A stretch of DNA of 64,000 nucleotides from an uncultured Bacteroidales bacterium. Its GTDB lineage: Bacteria; Bacteroidota; Bacteroidia; Bacteroidales; Bacteroidaceae. This document shows, in pieces, positions 15,623 to 25,145 of the stretch. The stretch is taken from NCBI GenBank assembly GCA_902788315.1, contig CADAJS010000022.1:34760-98759 (forward strand). The letters are read 5' to 3'. Within the stretch, counting starts at the first letter, position 1. Every line of letters starts with the position of its first letter. A program made the position numbers and the translations under genes. The notes beneath the pieces are model-generated. The model made no database searches. It was not told where the DNA came from and was given only the letters and a program-made list of their open reading frames with translations.

Positions 15623-18028
15623 ATGAAACATCCCCTACTAATCTCTCTCACCGCGCTGGCGCTGCTTGCCCCCACCTCGCTGCACGCCGTCCCGGCCCGA
15701 CCCGTGCAACGCACTGTCACCCTAGCCGACGGGCGCAGCCACACACTGACACTCACCGGCGACGAGCACTGCCACTACTGGCTATCCGACGAGGGACGCC
15801 CCATGCGACTCGCCAGCAGCGGCAAGTGGCGCGAGCTCACGACCTTCGAGCTAGAGAACATGCAGGCCAAGGCCGCAGAAAGCCGCGAGAGCAGCAATGC
15901 ACGACGTGCACGACGCCGCGCCATAGGAAACTTTCAGCCGCTCACAGGCAAGAAGCGAGGCATCGTCATCCTGATGAGATTCCAGGACCAGGACTTTTCC
16001 ATCGAAAATCCACGCGAGGTATATAACGACTTCTTCAACAAGAAAGGATACACGGACTATGGCATGACAGGCTCCGTCGCAGACTACTTCCGGGCACAGA
16101 GCTATGGACAGTTTGAACTTGAGTTCGACATTGTGGGGCCCTTCACACTGCGCCAGAACATGGCCTTCTACGGTGCCCCCAACGGCGACAACCATGACAC
16201 GAATCCGCGCGGCATGGTGGAAGAGGCCGTGCGTGCCGCAGCCAAACAGGTGGACTTCACGCCCTACGACTGGAACGACGACGGCGAGGTGAACCAGGTG
16301 TTCATCATCTATGCCGGATACGGCGAGGCACAGGGTGCCGACGAGAACACCATCTGGCCCCACGAGTCGAGAATGGGCGAAGGACTCACCTTCAACAACA
16401 AGACCATCAACACCTATGCATGCAGCTGCGAACTGGCTGGAAAGTCGGGCACGACCATCGACGGCATCGGCACGGCTTGCCATGAATTCAGTCACTGCCT
16501 GGGGCTCCCAGACTTCTATGACGTGAAATACAACGGCGGATTCGGCATGGCGACATGGGACCTCATGGACCAAGGAAGCTACAACGGCGACAGCCGTACG
16601 CCGGCAGGCTACACCTCCTACGAACGATGGATGGCAGGATGGCTCACACCTACGGAGATTACGAAGGAAACTGACATCAGCAACATGCGCCCGCTGGCCG
16701 AAACGCCCGAGGCATACATCCTATACAACGATGCAAACCGCAACGAGTACTACCTCCTGGAGAACCGACAGTTCACAGGCTTCGACAGCGCCCTCTACGG
16801 ACACGGACTGCTGGTGCTCCACGTGGACTATGACCAGGCTGCATGGCGCAGCAACAGCGTGAACACACAGAAGAGCCACCAGCGCATGAGTGTAATAACT
16901 GCCGACGGCGACGACACGATGAGCACACTCTCCGGAGATCCCTTCCCCGGCAAGGCTGGAACAACACAGCTGACCGACGAGTCGCAACCAACCGCCACCC
17001 TCTTCAATGACAATAGCGACGGACAGCGACTGATGCACAAGAGCATCGAACGTATCCAGGAATCGAGCGAAGGACTCATCTCCTTCACCGCCATGCGCCC
17101 TCTGCTGGGCAAACCAACGGTGAAGATAACCAGCGCGACAGAGAGCAACGTCACCATACAATGGGATGCAGTTCCGATGGCAACGTCCTATGAAGTACAG
17201 ATTACAGAGACACCAGTAAAGCAATCGGCAGACGAAGCGCGTACGCTGGAAGAACACTTCACAAAGACATACAAGAAAACAGCGGGATTCAGCGACATCG
17301 GCAGCAAACTGAACGATTATCTGGACACACCGGGCTTCTCTGGCACGAAGCTTTACCAGTCGCCAGGCTACCTGCGCTTCGGCACTGGTACCGAGAATGG
17401 GAATCTGCGTTCGCCAGTACAGAAGGCACTGACCACCGGACAGCTCACCATCGTAATGACCGTGGCACCATTTGCCGAAGGGACAGAGGTAGCGGGCAAA
17501 GTGCGTGTGGTAACAAATGGTAAGGGAGTCGAGGAACTGCCCTTCGCCTTTAGCACAGCGCAGACCATCCTGATATATCCCGAAATGCAGCTGGACGAGA
17601 TATTCCGCATCGACATCGAGCCAACCAGCCGCATGTATATCAGCTATCTGGCATTCTACGACGGAATGTTCACTGCCGAAGAACTGGGCATTGGAGCCAA
17701 GGTGAAAGCAGCAGCACCACGCCGTGTGAAAACAAGCACGACAACCACCTCGGCCACGACCTACACCATGTCACAGCCCACGCCGTCGAGCACATACAGC
17801 TTCACCGTCCGGGCCCTCGAAGACATGCGCACTTCGCGCTGGAGCGATGCCGTGACCGCCGGTCCGTGGGGTAGCGGAATCGACGCCCTGCGATACGGCA
17901 CGCAGAACGGAAGCCACACGACGACAGCAACAGACAGAATGCTCTACGACCTCTCCGGACGACGTATCGAAAAGCCGACAAAAGGCGGACTATACATCCA
18001 TGGAGGAAAGAAGTACCTGACGAAATAA
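15623..18028 (+). CDS. Secreted M6-family metallopeptidase with sorting tail
   Basis: The product is 801 residues with a signal peptide (to about residue 22, LHAVPA). The zinc site HEFSHCLGLPDFYD begins at residue 287 and matches the HExxHxxGxxD motif of M6 (immune inhibitor A-like) peptidases; ATWDLMDQGSYNG just after is the Met-turn region of that family. An N-terminal propeptide-like part (25-110) precedes it. The later half carries a fibronectin-III-like module around 500-530 and 690-755. The end, MLYDLSGRRIEKPTKGGLYIHGGKKYLTK, is a C-terminal secretion tail. It lies behind the SusCD terminator but probably works with the transporter by cutting extracellular protein into peptides. The start at 15623 gives the intact signal peptide. 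Confidence 0.9.
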   Translation: MKHPLLISLTALALLAPTSLHAVPARPVQRTVTLADGRSHTLTLTGDEHCHYWLSDEGRPMRLASSGKWRELTTFELENMQAKAAESRESSNARRARRRAIGNFQPLTGKKRGIVILMRFQDQDFSIENPREVYNDFFNKKGYTDYGMTGSVADYFRAQSYGQFELEFDIVGPFTLRQNMAFYGAPNGDNHDTNPRGMVEEAVRAAAKQVDFTPYDWNDDGEVNQVFIIYAGYGEAQGADENTIWPHESRMGEGLTFNNKTINTYACSCELAGKSGTTIDGIGTACHEFSHCLGLPDFYDVKYNGGFGMATWDLMDQGSYNGDSRTPAGYTSYERWMAGWLTPTEITKETDISNMRPLAETPEAYILYNDANRNEYYLLENRQFTGFDSALYGHGLLVLHVDYDQAAWRSNSVNTQKSHQRMSVITADGDDTMSTLSGDPFPGKAGTTQLTDESQPTATLFNDNSDGQRLMHKSIERIQESSEGLISFTAMRPLLGKPTVKITSATESNVTIQWDAVPMATSYEVQITETPVKQSADEARTLEEHFTKTYKKTAGFSDIGSKLNDYLDTPGFSGTKLYQSPGYLRFGTGTENGNLRSPVQKALTTGQLTIVMTVAPFAEGTEVAGKVRVVTNGKGVEELPFAFSTAQTILIYPEMQLDEIFRIDIEPTSRMYISYLAFYDGMFTAEELGIGAKVKAAAPRRVKTSTTTTSATTYTMSQPTPSSTYSFTVRALEDMRTSRWSDAVTAGPWGSGIDALRYGTQNGSHTTTATDRMLYDLSGRRIEKPTKGGLYIHGGKKYLTK

Positions 18029-18037
18029 GAAGAACCG

Positions 18038-18078
18038 AAAAGGCGGCGTGCAATCCTAAGAGATTACACGCCGCCTTT
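18038..18078 (+). terminator. Terminator after the M6 peptidase gene
   Basis: AAAGGCGGCGTG (18038-18049 region) pairs with CACGCCGCCTTT (18067-18078), with a further AATC/GATT inner pairing and a 6-base loop, followed by TCTT. Confidence 0.85.
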
Positions 18079-18130
18079 CTTATAAGGGCCAGCAATAGAC
18101 GGGCGACAAAGGAATACCCGTCGGGAAAGC

Positions 18131-18154
18131 GTCTGACTGGGAGAACAGTCAGAC
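18131..18154 (-). terminator. Hairpin downstream of the minus-strand secA operon
   Basis: A perfect 9-bp stem (18131-18139 with 18146-18154) with a 6-base loop, about 30 bases past the stop of the 18181-18621 gene. Only a short T stretch follows on the minus strand, so termination is probable but weaker than usual. Confidence 0.6.
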
Positions 18155-18180
18155 CATCCACATGAGGTTGCCCTCCTACG

Positions 18181-18621
18181 CTAATCGGACAGGAGTTTCT
18201 TGAGGAAGTCGTCAAGTTCCTCCTCCAGTCCTTCAAGCAGATTACCGTCAATGACCATCGTTTCCTCGTTGTCGATGATAACCAGGTCCTGCACCGTTTC
18301 GTGGTCCTCGTCGATGAGTACGAAGGAGAAGGGACGCAGGATGCTCATCTTCTCCAGCGTGGGACGCATGCCCTCGATACAGCTACGCAGGATGGGAGCC
18401 ACTTCGTCATAGAAGTTCTCCTGGGGACTCTTTATCCACTGCTCCACGACACAGCGGTCGAGTTCCTCGTCATCGTCATTGTACGTGCGTATCTCGCCCG
18501 TATAAGGATTCACAAGGAGATGGATGTCAGTGAACAGCGGCTCGGCATCCTCAGGAAACTTGCCTGCCACCTTGCGCAAAGCACGCTCAATCTGCTGAAT
18601 AGTTTGCTGACTTGCTTTCAT
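18181..18621 (-). CDS. Conserved small acidic protein of unknown function, last gene of the secA block
   Basis: The product is 146 residues, with no signal peptide or membrane segment, so cytosolic. It is strongly acidic (TYNDDDEELDRC, NLLEGLEEELDDFLKKLL) with a helix-rich N-terminus (MKASQQTIQQIERALRKVAGKFP). I do not recognise a named domain. It starts 52 bases downstream of secA on the same strand, so it may be cotranscribed and could serve protein export or simply share the transcript. Low-complexity acidity alone does not define a role. Confidence 0.75.
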   Translation of the reverse strand: MKASQQTIQQIERALRKVAGKFPEDAEPLFTDIHLLVNPYTGEIRTYNDDDEELDRCVVEQWIKSPQENFYDEVAPILRSCIEGMRPTLEKMSILRPFSFVLIDEDHETVQDLVIIDNEETMVIDGNLLEGLEEELDDFLKKLLSD

Positions 18622-18673
18622 AGATTCTGTATTTAATATCTATAGGCATATAGTACCTATATATATATTATAG

Positions 18674-21600
18674 CTAAAGATTACGTCCGTGACACTGCTT
18701 GAACTTCTTGCCGCTACCGCAGGGGCAGGGGTCGTTACGTCCCGGCAACTTCTCCACACGGATGGGCTGTACAGGAACACGCTCGCGGGTGTCGCGCGCC
18801 GCAGCCTGCTGCTGATGCACGTCAGTAAGGTCGCCACGACCTTCCTGCAACTGCTGGCGAGGCTCGCGACGCGGTTCTTCACGGGCGGGAGCCGGCTGTA
18901 GCTCGGGAATCATGGCTCGCATGATGATGGAGACAGTGCGATCGTTGATTGTGTTCACCATATCGTCGAAGAGCTTGACACTCTCGAGCTTGAAGATGAG
19001 CAGGGGATCTTTCTGCTCATAGCTGGCATTATGAACGCTGTGCTTCAGTTCATCGAGAAGACGCAGATTCTCCTTCCAAGCCTCGTCGATGGTATGGAGA
19101 ATCATAATCTTGTGGAAGGCTGTGACGATGCTATGGCACTCGGTCTCGTAGGCCTCCTTGAGATTGGCCGGTATGTTGTAACGACGCGAACCGGCCTCAA
19201 TGGGCACCATGATATTCTCGTACATCTGTCCCTGCGGTCCTTCATAGACCATCTTGACCACCTTGTTGGCATTGGCAGCCATGATATCGGTCTTCTGCTT
19301 GAAGCGTGCAAGCACCTTCTGATATGCAGATTCAGCAAGCTCGTTGATATCGGTGGACTCCCTCTCCTCCTGTGTGAAGGGAACCTCCATAGCCAATATC
19401 TCGAGGAAACGCTGACGGCATCCCTCCCAGTCGTTGTTTTCGATAATCTGGCATACACGATCCCAAATCATGTCACTGATGTCCATGCCGAGGCGCTCCC
19501 CCATCAGGGCGTGACGGCGCTTCTCGTAGATGACGGTGCGCTGTTTGTTCATCACATCGTCATACTCGAGCAAGCGCTTACGTACTCCGAAGTGGTTCTC
19601 CTCCACCTTCTTTTGGGCATTCTCGATGCTGCGGGTAATCATGGGATGCTCGATCATCTCACCTTCCTCAAAGCCCAGACGGTCCATCACACGGGCAATA
19701 CGCTCGCTGGCAAAGAGGCGCATCAGCTTATCCTCAAGCGAAACAAAGAAGACACTGCTACCCGGGTCACCCTGACGTCCCGAACGACCACGCAGCTGAC
19801 GATCGACGCGGCGGCTTTCGTGGCGCTCAGTGCCAATGATAGCCAAACCGCCGGCAGCTTTCACCTCGGGCGAGAGCTTGATGTCAGTACCACGACCAGC
19901 CATATTGGTGGCAATGGTCACGGTGCCCAGCATGCGTTCCTCGGACTTAACCAGGTCGGCAACGTCGCGCGGTTCGCGCTTTTCTTTCTTGGAAGCCTCG
20001 GCCTCAAGACGTGACTGGTAGGCGGTAGCGGCACTGCGTTCGTTGAAGGCACGACCATCCGTAGCCACATACACGCTGCCCATATTACTCTGACCGGCAA
20101 GAGCCACGATGTCGGCCTCCTTCTGGTGGAGCTTGGCATTCAACACCTGATGAGGAATCTTACGCATCTGGAGCATCTTGCTCAGCATCTCTGAGATCTC
20201 CACGCTGGTGGTACCTACCAAGACGGGGCGACCGCTGGTGCGCATCAGTTCGACCTCTTCAATGACAGCCTTGTACTTCTCACGTTGCGTCTTGTAGATA
20301 CGGTCGTTCATATCGATGCGAATGACGGGGCGGTTCGTAGGCACCTCGACCACGTCAAGCTTATAGATATCCCAGAACTCGCCAGCCTCGGTAACAGCAG
20401 TACCCGTCATACCTGCCAGCTTATGATACATGCGGAAGTAGTTCTGCAGGGTGATGGTGGCATAGGTCTGTGTGGCGGCCTGTACGGTGACGTGCTCCTT
20501 GGCCTCGACAGCCTGGTGAAGTCCGTCGCTCCAACGGCGACCTTCCATAATACGGCCCGTCTGCTCGTCCACAATCTTTATCTCACCATCCTGAATGACG
20601 TATTCGTCATTCAGGTTGAACATGGTGTAAGCCTTCAGCAGCTGCTGGATGGTGTGCACGCGTTCGCTCTTGACGGCATAGTCATTATACACCTTGTCTT
20701 TTTTCTCAATAATCTCCTCTTCGCTACCGCCCGATGACTCAATCTGCGACATGATGGTGGCAATGTCGGGGAGCACGAACAGGTCAGGATCGTTCACCTG
20801 GGATGCCAGCCAGTCGTTACCCTTGTCAGTGAGATCCACGCTGTTCTGCTTTTCATCCACGACAAAGTAGAGCGGGTCGGTAGCCTCAGGCATACGACGA
20901 TTGTTATTCTCCATGTAAATCTCCTCGGTGGAGAGCATGCCAGCCTTGATGCCCGGCTCTGAGAGGAACTTGATGAGCGGCTTGTTCTTAGGCAAAGCCT
21001 TATGACTCCTGAAAAGGGCCAGGAAGCCATCGGCCGTCAGTTGTTTGTCATTCTTCTCCGTACCTTCGGCAATGAGGCGTTTGGCATCAGCCAGATACTG
21101 GGTGGCCAACTGGCGTTGCACACCGACAAGGCGTTCCACGAGAGGTTGATATTGTTCAAACTGCTGGTCGTCTCCCCGCGGCACCGGGCCGGAAATAATC
21201 AAGGGAGTACGGGCATCGTCAATGAGCACTGAGTCCACCTCGTCCACGATGGCATAGTTATGAGCACGCTGGACAAGGTCTTGCGGATGCTGGGCCATAT
21301 TGTCACGCAGATAGTCGAAGCCGAACTCGTTGTTCGTGCCGAAGGTGATGTCGGCCATATAAGCCTGGCGGCGTGCCTCGCTGTTGGGCTGATGCTTGTC
21401 GATGCAATCTACGCTGAGGCCGTGGAACATATAAATGGGGCCCATCCACTCCGAGTCACGCTTGGCCAGGTAATCATTCACCGTAACCACATGAACGCCG
21501 TTGCCGGTGAGCGCATTAAGGAAGACGGGCAGCGTGGCCGTCAGCGTCTTACCCTCGCCAGTGAACATCTCCGCAATCTTGCCTTGATGAAGCACCGTAC

Positions 21601-22135
21601 CTCCGAAGAGCTGCACATCGAAGTGAACCATATCCCACTTCGTGTCATTGCCTCCGGCCCCCCAGTGGTTGTGATAGATGGCCTTGTCACCTTCAATATC
21701 AACAAAATCGTGACGTGCAGCCAGCTGACGGTCGAAGTCATTAGCCGTCACGATGACGTTCTCGTTATGTGCGAAACGCTCTGCCGTGCTCTTCACGATG
21801 GCGAAAACCTCAGGCCGTACCTCGTCAAGCGTCTTCTCAAAACGTTCCAGCACCTCAGCCTCCAGCTTGTCAATCTGGCTGAAAATGGGGGCACGGTCCT
21901 GAATATCGGTGGAGGGAATACGGGCACGCAGTTCGTCAATCTGCCCACGAAGGTCGGCAACGGAATCAATTACATATTTACGAATCTCGGCAGAACGTGC
22001 ACGCAACTCGTCATTCGAAAGCGCTTGAACGGCAGGGTATGCCTTGATGACCATCTCGACCAAAGGGCGATAGGCCTTCAGGTCGCGCGACTTCTTGTCG
22101 CCGAAAAGTTTTACTAATATCTTGGATATATCCAT
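18674..22135 (-). CDS. secA: Preprotein translocase ATPase SecA
   Basis: The product is 1153 residues, longer than the roughly 900 of E. coli. About 85 extra residues precede the Walker A motif ([10 protein letters not shown], residues 189-198), with another insertion in the middle, as in other Bacteroidetes SecA. DEAD-box marks include [21 protein letters not shown], and motif VI is [16 protein letters not shown]. The extreme C-terminus [17 protein letters not shown] is the zinc-binding SEC-C motif that contacts SecB or ribosomes. It drives export of unfolded proteins through SecYEG. It lies 35 bases after the phosphatase-fold gene and probably shares its promoter at 24974-25004. Confidence 0.98.
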   Translation of the reverse strand: MDISKILVKLFGDKKSRDLKAYRPLVEMVIKAYPAVQALSNDELRARSAEIRKYVIDSVADLRGQIDELRARIPSTDIQDRAPIFSQIDKLEAEVLERFEKTLDEVRPEVFAIVKSTAERFAHNENVIVTANDFDRQLAARHDFVDIEGDKAIYHNHWGAGGNDTKWDMVHFDVQLFGGTVLHQGKIAEMFTGEGKTLTATLPVFLNALTGNGVHVVTVNDYLAKRDSEWMGPIYMFHGLSVDCIDKHQPNSEARRQAYMADITFGTNNEFGFDYLRDNMAQHPQDLVQRAHNYAIVDEVDSVLIDDARTPLIISGPVPRGDDQQFEQYQPLVERLVGVQRQLATQYLADAKRLIAEGTEKNDKQLTADGFLALFRSHKALPKNKPLIKFLSEPGIKAGMLSTEEIYMENNNRRMPEATDPLYFVVDEKQNSVDLTDKGNDWLASQVNDPDLFVLPDIATIMSQIESSGGSEEEIIEKKDKVYNDYAVKSERVHTIQQLLKAYTMFNLNDEYVIQDGEIKIVDEQTGRIMEGRRWSDGLHQAVEAKEHVTVQAATQTYATITLQNYFRMYHKLAGMTGTAVTEAGEFWDIYKLDVVEVPTNRPVIRIDMNDRIYKTQREKYKAVIEEVELMRTSGRPVLVGTTSVEISEMLSKMLQMRKIPHQVLNAKLHQKEADIVALAGQSNMGSVYVATDGRAFNERSAATAYQSRLEAEASKKEKREPRDVADLVKSEERMLGTVTIATNMAGRGTDIKLSPEVKAAGGLAIIGTERHESRRVDRQLRGRSGRQGDPGSSVFFVSLEDKLMRLFASERIARVMDRLGFEEGEMIEHPMITRSIENAQKKVEENHFGVRKRLLEYDDVMNKQRTVIYEKRRHALMGERLGMDISDMIWDRVCQIIENNDWEGCRQRFLEILAMEVPFTQEERESTDINELAESAYQKVLARFKQKTDIMAANANKVVKMVYEGPQGQMYENIMVPIEAGSRRYNIPANLKEAYETECHSIVTAFHKIMILHTIDEAWKENLRLLDELKHSVHNASYEQKDPLLIFKLESVKLFDDMVNTINDRTVSIIMRAMIPELQPAPAREEPRREPRQQLQEGRGDLTDVHQQQAAARDTRERVPVQPIRVEKLPGRNDPCPCGSGKKFKQCHGRNL

Positions 22136-22170
22136 TGTGTGAATGCTTTATGTGTGAGGTTTATATTGGA

Positions 22171-23775
22171 TTACTTCTTACTCTGCAACTGCACTCCCGT
22201 CAGGGGAGGCTGGTTGCAGGCATTGGGAGCACGAATGCGCATCACCTGAGCCAGTGTGGGAGCCACCTGATCTACCGACGCCGGCGTACGTACCACCTCG
22301 GCAGGCAGATTACATCCGAGGAAGAAGAGCGGGAAACCGACATACGATTCACGGCTCAACGTCTGTTCGTGTGTATTTTCGTTTACCAACACCCACCCTG
22401 GTGAAACCTGCACCAGGATGTCTCCCGAACACTTCGGATTATATGCATTACGCAATTTGCTGATACCAGGTGTCCAGGCACCGAGGGCCAGACGCTGGCT
22501 TGTATAAACATCCCGCACGCCGCTGAGCTGAATAAGGAAATCGCCACTGCGCTCCAACACTTCAGCCAGGTTAAGGTTCTTGTTCTCGATGAGTTTCAGG
22601 TTGAGATAAATCTCATTGCCCATGCATGTCTCTACATAGTCGCCCTGGCCGTACACCGCAATGAGGTACATATTGAGCAAGAGCTGGGCACGCGTAATGG
22701 AGAAGGTTCCCGTAGGCACCCGATATCGGCTCAGGTCGGAAGGATCCTCAGGGTCGGTGTAGCCCGTACTCGTGACCACGAAGAGGGCACGACCCTCCCC
22801 TACGCGGTTCTCGACGTTCATAAACAATTCGGCCAACTGGTGGTCCAGACGTACATACGCATCCTGCAACTCCACGGGATAATGGCTCACACTCTGATGG
22901 TCAAAGGTACCGGCATAGAAAGTGACATTCAGGATGTCCGTCACATCATCGATACCCATCGTGGTACTATGTAGTACATGCTTTACGAAGAGGTTCACCT
23001 CATCATTCACGCAAGGGCTGGCCTTGAACTCGCGGAAGCGGCGGTCGCCCGAGAACTTGTGATTGAACGTCTTCTTCGCCGTGGCGGAGACAAAGTAGTT
23101 GAAGTTGCCTATCGACTCATTGATCGGCGACCAGGAAATGCTCCCGATACGCTTGCTCAACGAGCTTTTTTGCTCATACTCCTTGGCCCACTGAGGATAA
23201 TCTCCATAGTAAGCGGTGCTACACCACTGACCGCTCTCGTCATTGATCCAGAAAGCGCCGTCTGCCGCATGGCCGGCACTGAGCACTGCTGCGTCTCGAT
23301 TCGGCGCTACGGAATAGACGAGGCCTCGGCCCTCGGTGCCAATCTTGAGTTCGTCGCCCAAGGTGGTTACAGCGAGGTTCTTCGGCGAAGTGGTCTCCTT
23401 GGTTTGCCATCCGGCATGGGCCTCATCATCTACACAGAAGACTGGCTGCAATGACTGGCGATCCAGCCAACGCTGTCCGACGACACCGTTCACGTAAGGG
23501 CTTGTGCCCGTGAGCAGGCAAGCCACAGCCGAGGCACGGTCAGGCGTGTCAAAGGGATACTCGGCCTGAGAATACATGCGGCCCTGCTGCATCAGCCGCA
23601 TGAAGCCCTGCCCGCTGTAGAAAGGCGAGAAGGCTTCCATGTAATCTGTACGTAGTTGGTCAATAACGACATTCACAACCAGACGGGGCACATCGGGCGC
23701 CGTCTGAGCTTCTGCCTGAGCAATGGCCATAATGACCATCACGGAGGTGAGGATGCGATAGCTCTTGGTACTCAT
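22171..23775 (-). CDS. Alkaline-phosphatase-fold secreted protein lacking the expected catalytic motifs
   Basis: The product is 534 residues with a signal peptide (cleavage near AEAQ). The fold is that of the alkaline phosphatase / nucleotide pyrophosphatase superfamily, close to PafA: an early VNVVIDQLRTDYMEAF strand, and then FDTPDRASAVACLLTGTSPYVNGVV. In PafA-type enzymes that place reads GxTS with a Thr nucleophile; here it reads DRAS. The later ADHG zinc motif appears as VVTSTGY, so both nucleophile and some metal ligands seem lost. It may be a non-enzymatic scaffold or bind a ligand. It starts 2 bases after the DUF4105 stop and is followed by secA, so it is translated with envelope genes. 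Confidence 0.82.
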   Translation of the reverse strand: MSTKSYRILTSVMVIMAIAQAEAQTAPDVPRLVVNVVIDQLRTDYMEAFSPFYSGQGFMRLMQQGRMYSQAEYPFDTPDRASAVACLLTGTSPYVNGVVGQRWLDRQSLQPVFCVDDEAHAGWQTKETTSPKNLAVTTLGDELKIGTEGRGLVYSVAPNRDAAVLSAGHAADGAFWINDESGQWCSTAYYGDYPQWAKEYEQKSSLSKRIGSISWSPINESIGNFNYFVSATAKKTFNHKFSGDRRFREFKASPCVNDEVNLFVKHVLHSTTMGIDDVTDILNVTFYAGTFDHQSVSHYPVELQDAYVRLDHQLAELFMNVENRVGEGRALFVVTSTGYTDPEDPSDLSRYRVPTGTFSITRAQLLLNMYLIAVYGQGDYVETCMGNEIYLNLKLIENKNLNLAEVLERSGDFLIQLSGVRDVYTSQRLALGAWTPGISKLRNAYNPKCSGDILVQVSPGWVLVNENTHEQTLSRESYVGFPLFFLGCNLPAEVVRTPASVDQVAPTLAQVMRIRAPNACNQPPLTGVQLQSKK

Positions 23776-23777
23776 TC

Positions 23778-24965
23778 CTATATTTTTGTTGTCGCGCGAC
23801 GCATGCGTACGTACCTACTTAATGGACGCGCGGCGAAAGCAAGGGTCAAAGGTACAATTAATTCCCCAAATTTCTGCATGCCAAGCAGGAAAATTACTGC
23901 AAAAAGGAGTAAATTTGCCGAATCAAAGGCAAACCAACGGGTTTGGGAACGACGAAAAGCGGCTCTGATCACCAAAAACAGCCCAACAAAGGCCAGCGGA
24001 TTCAGCAGCACGACGAGCCAGTTAGAATCCACAGCCGGATGTTCCGAGAAGAGTGCCATAAAAGTGAGCAGACTGCCTGAAAGGCCACGGGCAAGCAAGA
24101 GAATGACATCCCATACCCAGAGCCAGCACCTTCGCCACACTTCGTATCCGACAAGAAGGAGACTGAGAAAAACGAAAGTCCACCCAGCAACAGCGGGAGA
24201 CATGAGACCGTGCTGTTCAGCACGAGGCCTCTCGTGTAAGAGAATTTCAGTACGAAGAAGTAATGGGCGTACCATACCGTTCTCATCGGAGACAGACGCA
24301 TGTTCCATGTTCTGCATGAGCACCTCAGGCAAAAACTGGGAAGCACGGGCCGAAGCCACACGATCAGCATCGGCACCAAGCAAGATATCGCAACCTTCGC
24401 CAGTCCACGGATAACACTGCGTATAGGAATGTATCAGATCACGATACGTAGCGTCAGAGCGGCTGGAATCCTCTGCATAAGTCACACTGCCCGTCACGGC
24501 TCGCTCTATCATGTCGCGCACTTGCGTCGTGCAGTTATTGTAAAAATAGTTGTACCGGTATTTGCGATTTTCCGGAAGACAATTCACCACCAGATACGCC
24601 CACAGACGATTAGCCTCCTCGCTCGTCAGATTGAGTGTCTGCTGCGTAACGCGCGAGCCACGTTCCTCGTATTCTTTAATAAAAACATCCCAAGGAATCC
24701 CCAGCACCATATAATCACATTGACCCAGGATGAAGCGCCACAGAAAATGAGGTTGGCCAAAGGAGAACACTCCGTAATTAAATGCCACATCGGCCTTACG
24801 CGTGAAGTTGCGACAGCGCAGTGCAGTGTGCCCATAGAGCGAATAGACCTCATCGCCTGGCGAGCACGTGATAAGCGAGGCTTCTATTGAGTCGCACGGC
24901 AACTGGGCCTTCGAGGCCAGCACGGGAGCCAGACAAAGCAGCAAAAGCAATGATACTCGTTTCAT
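23778..24965 (-). CDS. DUF4105 family membrane protein
   Basis: The product is 395 residues with a signal peptide (MKRVSLLLLLCLAPVLASKAQ). The periplasmic DUF4105 part (about 25-200) contains SLYGHTALRCRN, VFSFGQPHFLWRFILGQCDYMVLG and YNYFYNNCTTQVRDMIER, whose conserved His, Asn and Cys resemble a cysteine-hydrolase-like arrangement (NCTT). Four or so membrane helices make up the C-terminal half (about 255-385). The role is unknown in general. It is the first gene of the minus-strand block with the phosphatase-fold protein and secA. The -7 element lies only 8 bases before the ATG, so the transcript is nearly leaderless. Confidence 0.88.
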   Translation of the reverse strand: MKRVSLLLLLCLAPVLASKAQLPCDSIEASLITCSPGDEVYSLYGHTALRCRNFTRKADVAFNYGVFSFGQPHFLWRFILGQCDYMVLGIPWDVFIKEYEERGSRVTQQTLNLTSEEANRLWAYLVVNCLPENRKYRYNYFYNNCTTQVRDMIERAVTGSVTYAEDSSRSDATYRDLIHSYTQCYPWTGEGCDILLGADADRVASARASQFLPEVLMQNMEHASVSDENGMVRPLLLRTEILLHERPRAEQHGLMSPAVAGWTFVFLSLLLVGYEVWRRCWLWVWDVILLLARGLSGSLLTFMALFSEHPAVDSNWLVVLLNPLAFVGLFLVIRAAFRRSQTRWFAFDSANLLLFAVIFLLGMQKFGELIVPLTLAFAARPLSRYVRMRRATTKI

Positions 24966-24973
24966 TTCGTCTG

Positions 24974-25004
24974 CAAAGGTAGTGCAATTGGGTGGAATGA
25001 CAAA
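24974..25004 (-). promoter_or_regulatory. Promoter of the DUF4105-secA operon
   Basis: On the minus strand TTTG (25001-25004), a 19-base spacer and TACCTTTG (24974-24981) match the consensus fully. The DUF4105 ATG is 8 bases downstream of the -7 element. Confidence 0.82.
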
Positions 25005-25022
25005 AGAAATCGGGCGTTTCTT

Positions 25023-25061
25023 TTTGCCATGTCACTCATTTGACTGCTCTGACCTATGGTC
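25023..25061 (+). repeat. Decayed upstream copy of the coaX promoter, offset 88 bases
   Basis: The 20 bases starting with TTTG at 25023 match those starting at 25111 at 17 positions, an offset of exactly 88. The -7 part has decayed (no TAnnTTTG). It is followed by GACC-TAT-GGTC (25051-25061), the same dyad type that lies between the two valS promoters. Confidence 0.65.
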
Positions 25062-25110
25062 GAGAATAGGCTACACTCAGAGATGTCGGATGAAAAACTT
25101 TGGTTTTCCC

Positions 25111-25141
25111 TTTGTCACGTCGCTCATTTGCACTATCTTTG
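25111..25141 (+). promoter_or_regulatory. Promoter of the coaX operon
   Basis: TTTG (25111-25114), a 19-base spacer and TATCTTTG (25134-25141), a perfect match to the consensus. The coaX GTG start is only 4 bases past the -7 element, implying a leaderless or nearly leaderless mRNA. Confidence 0.82.
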
Positions 25142-25145
25142 CAGC

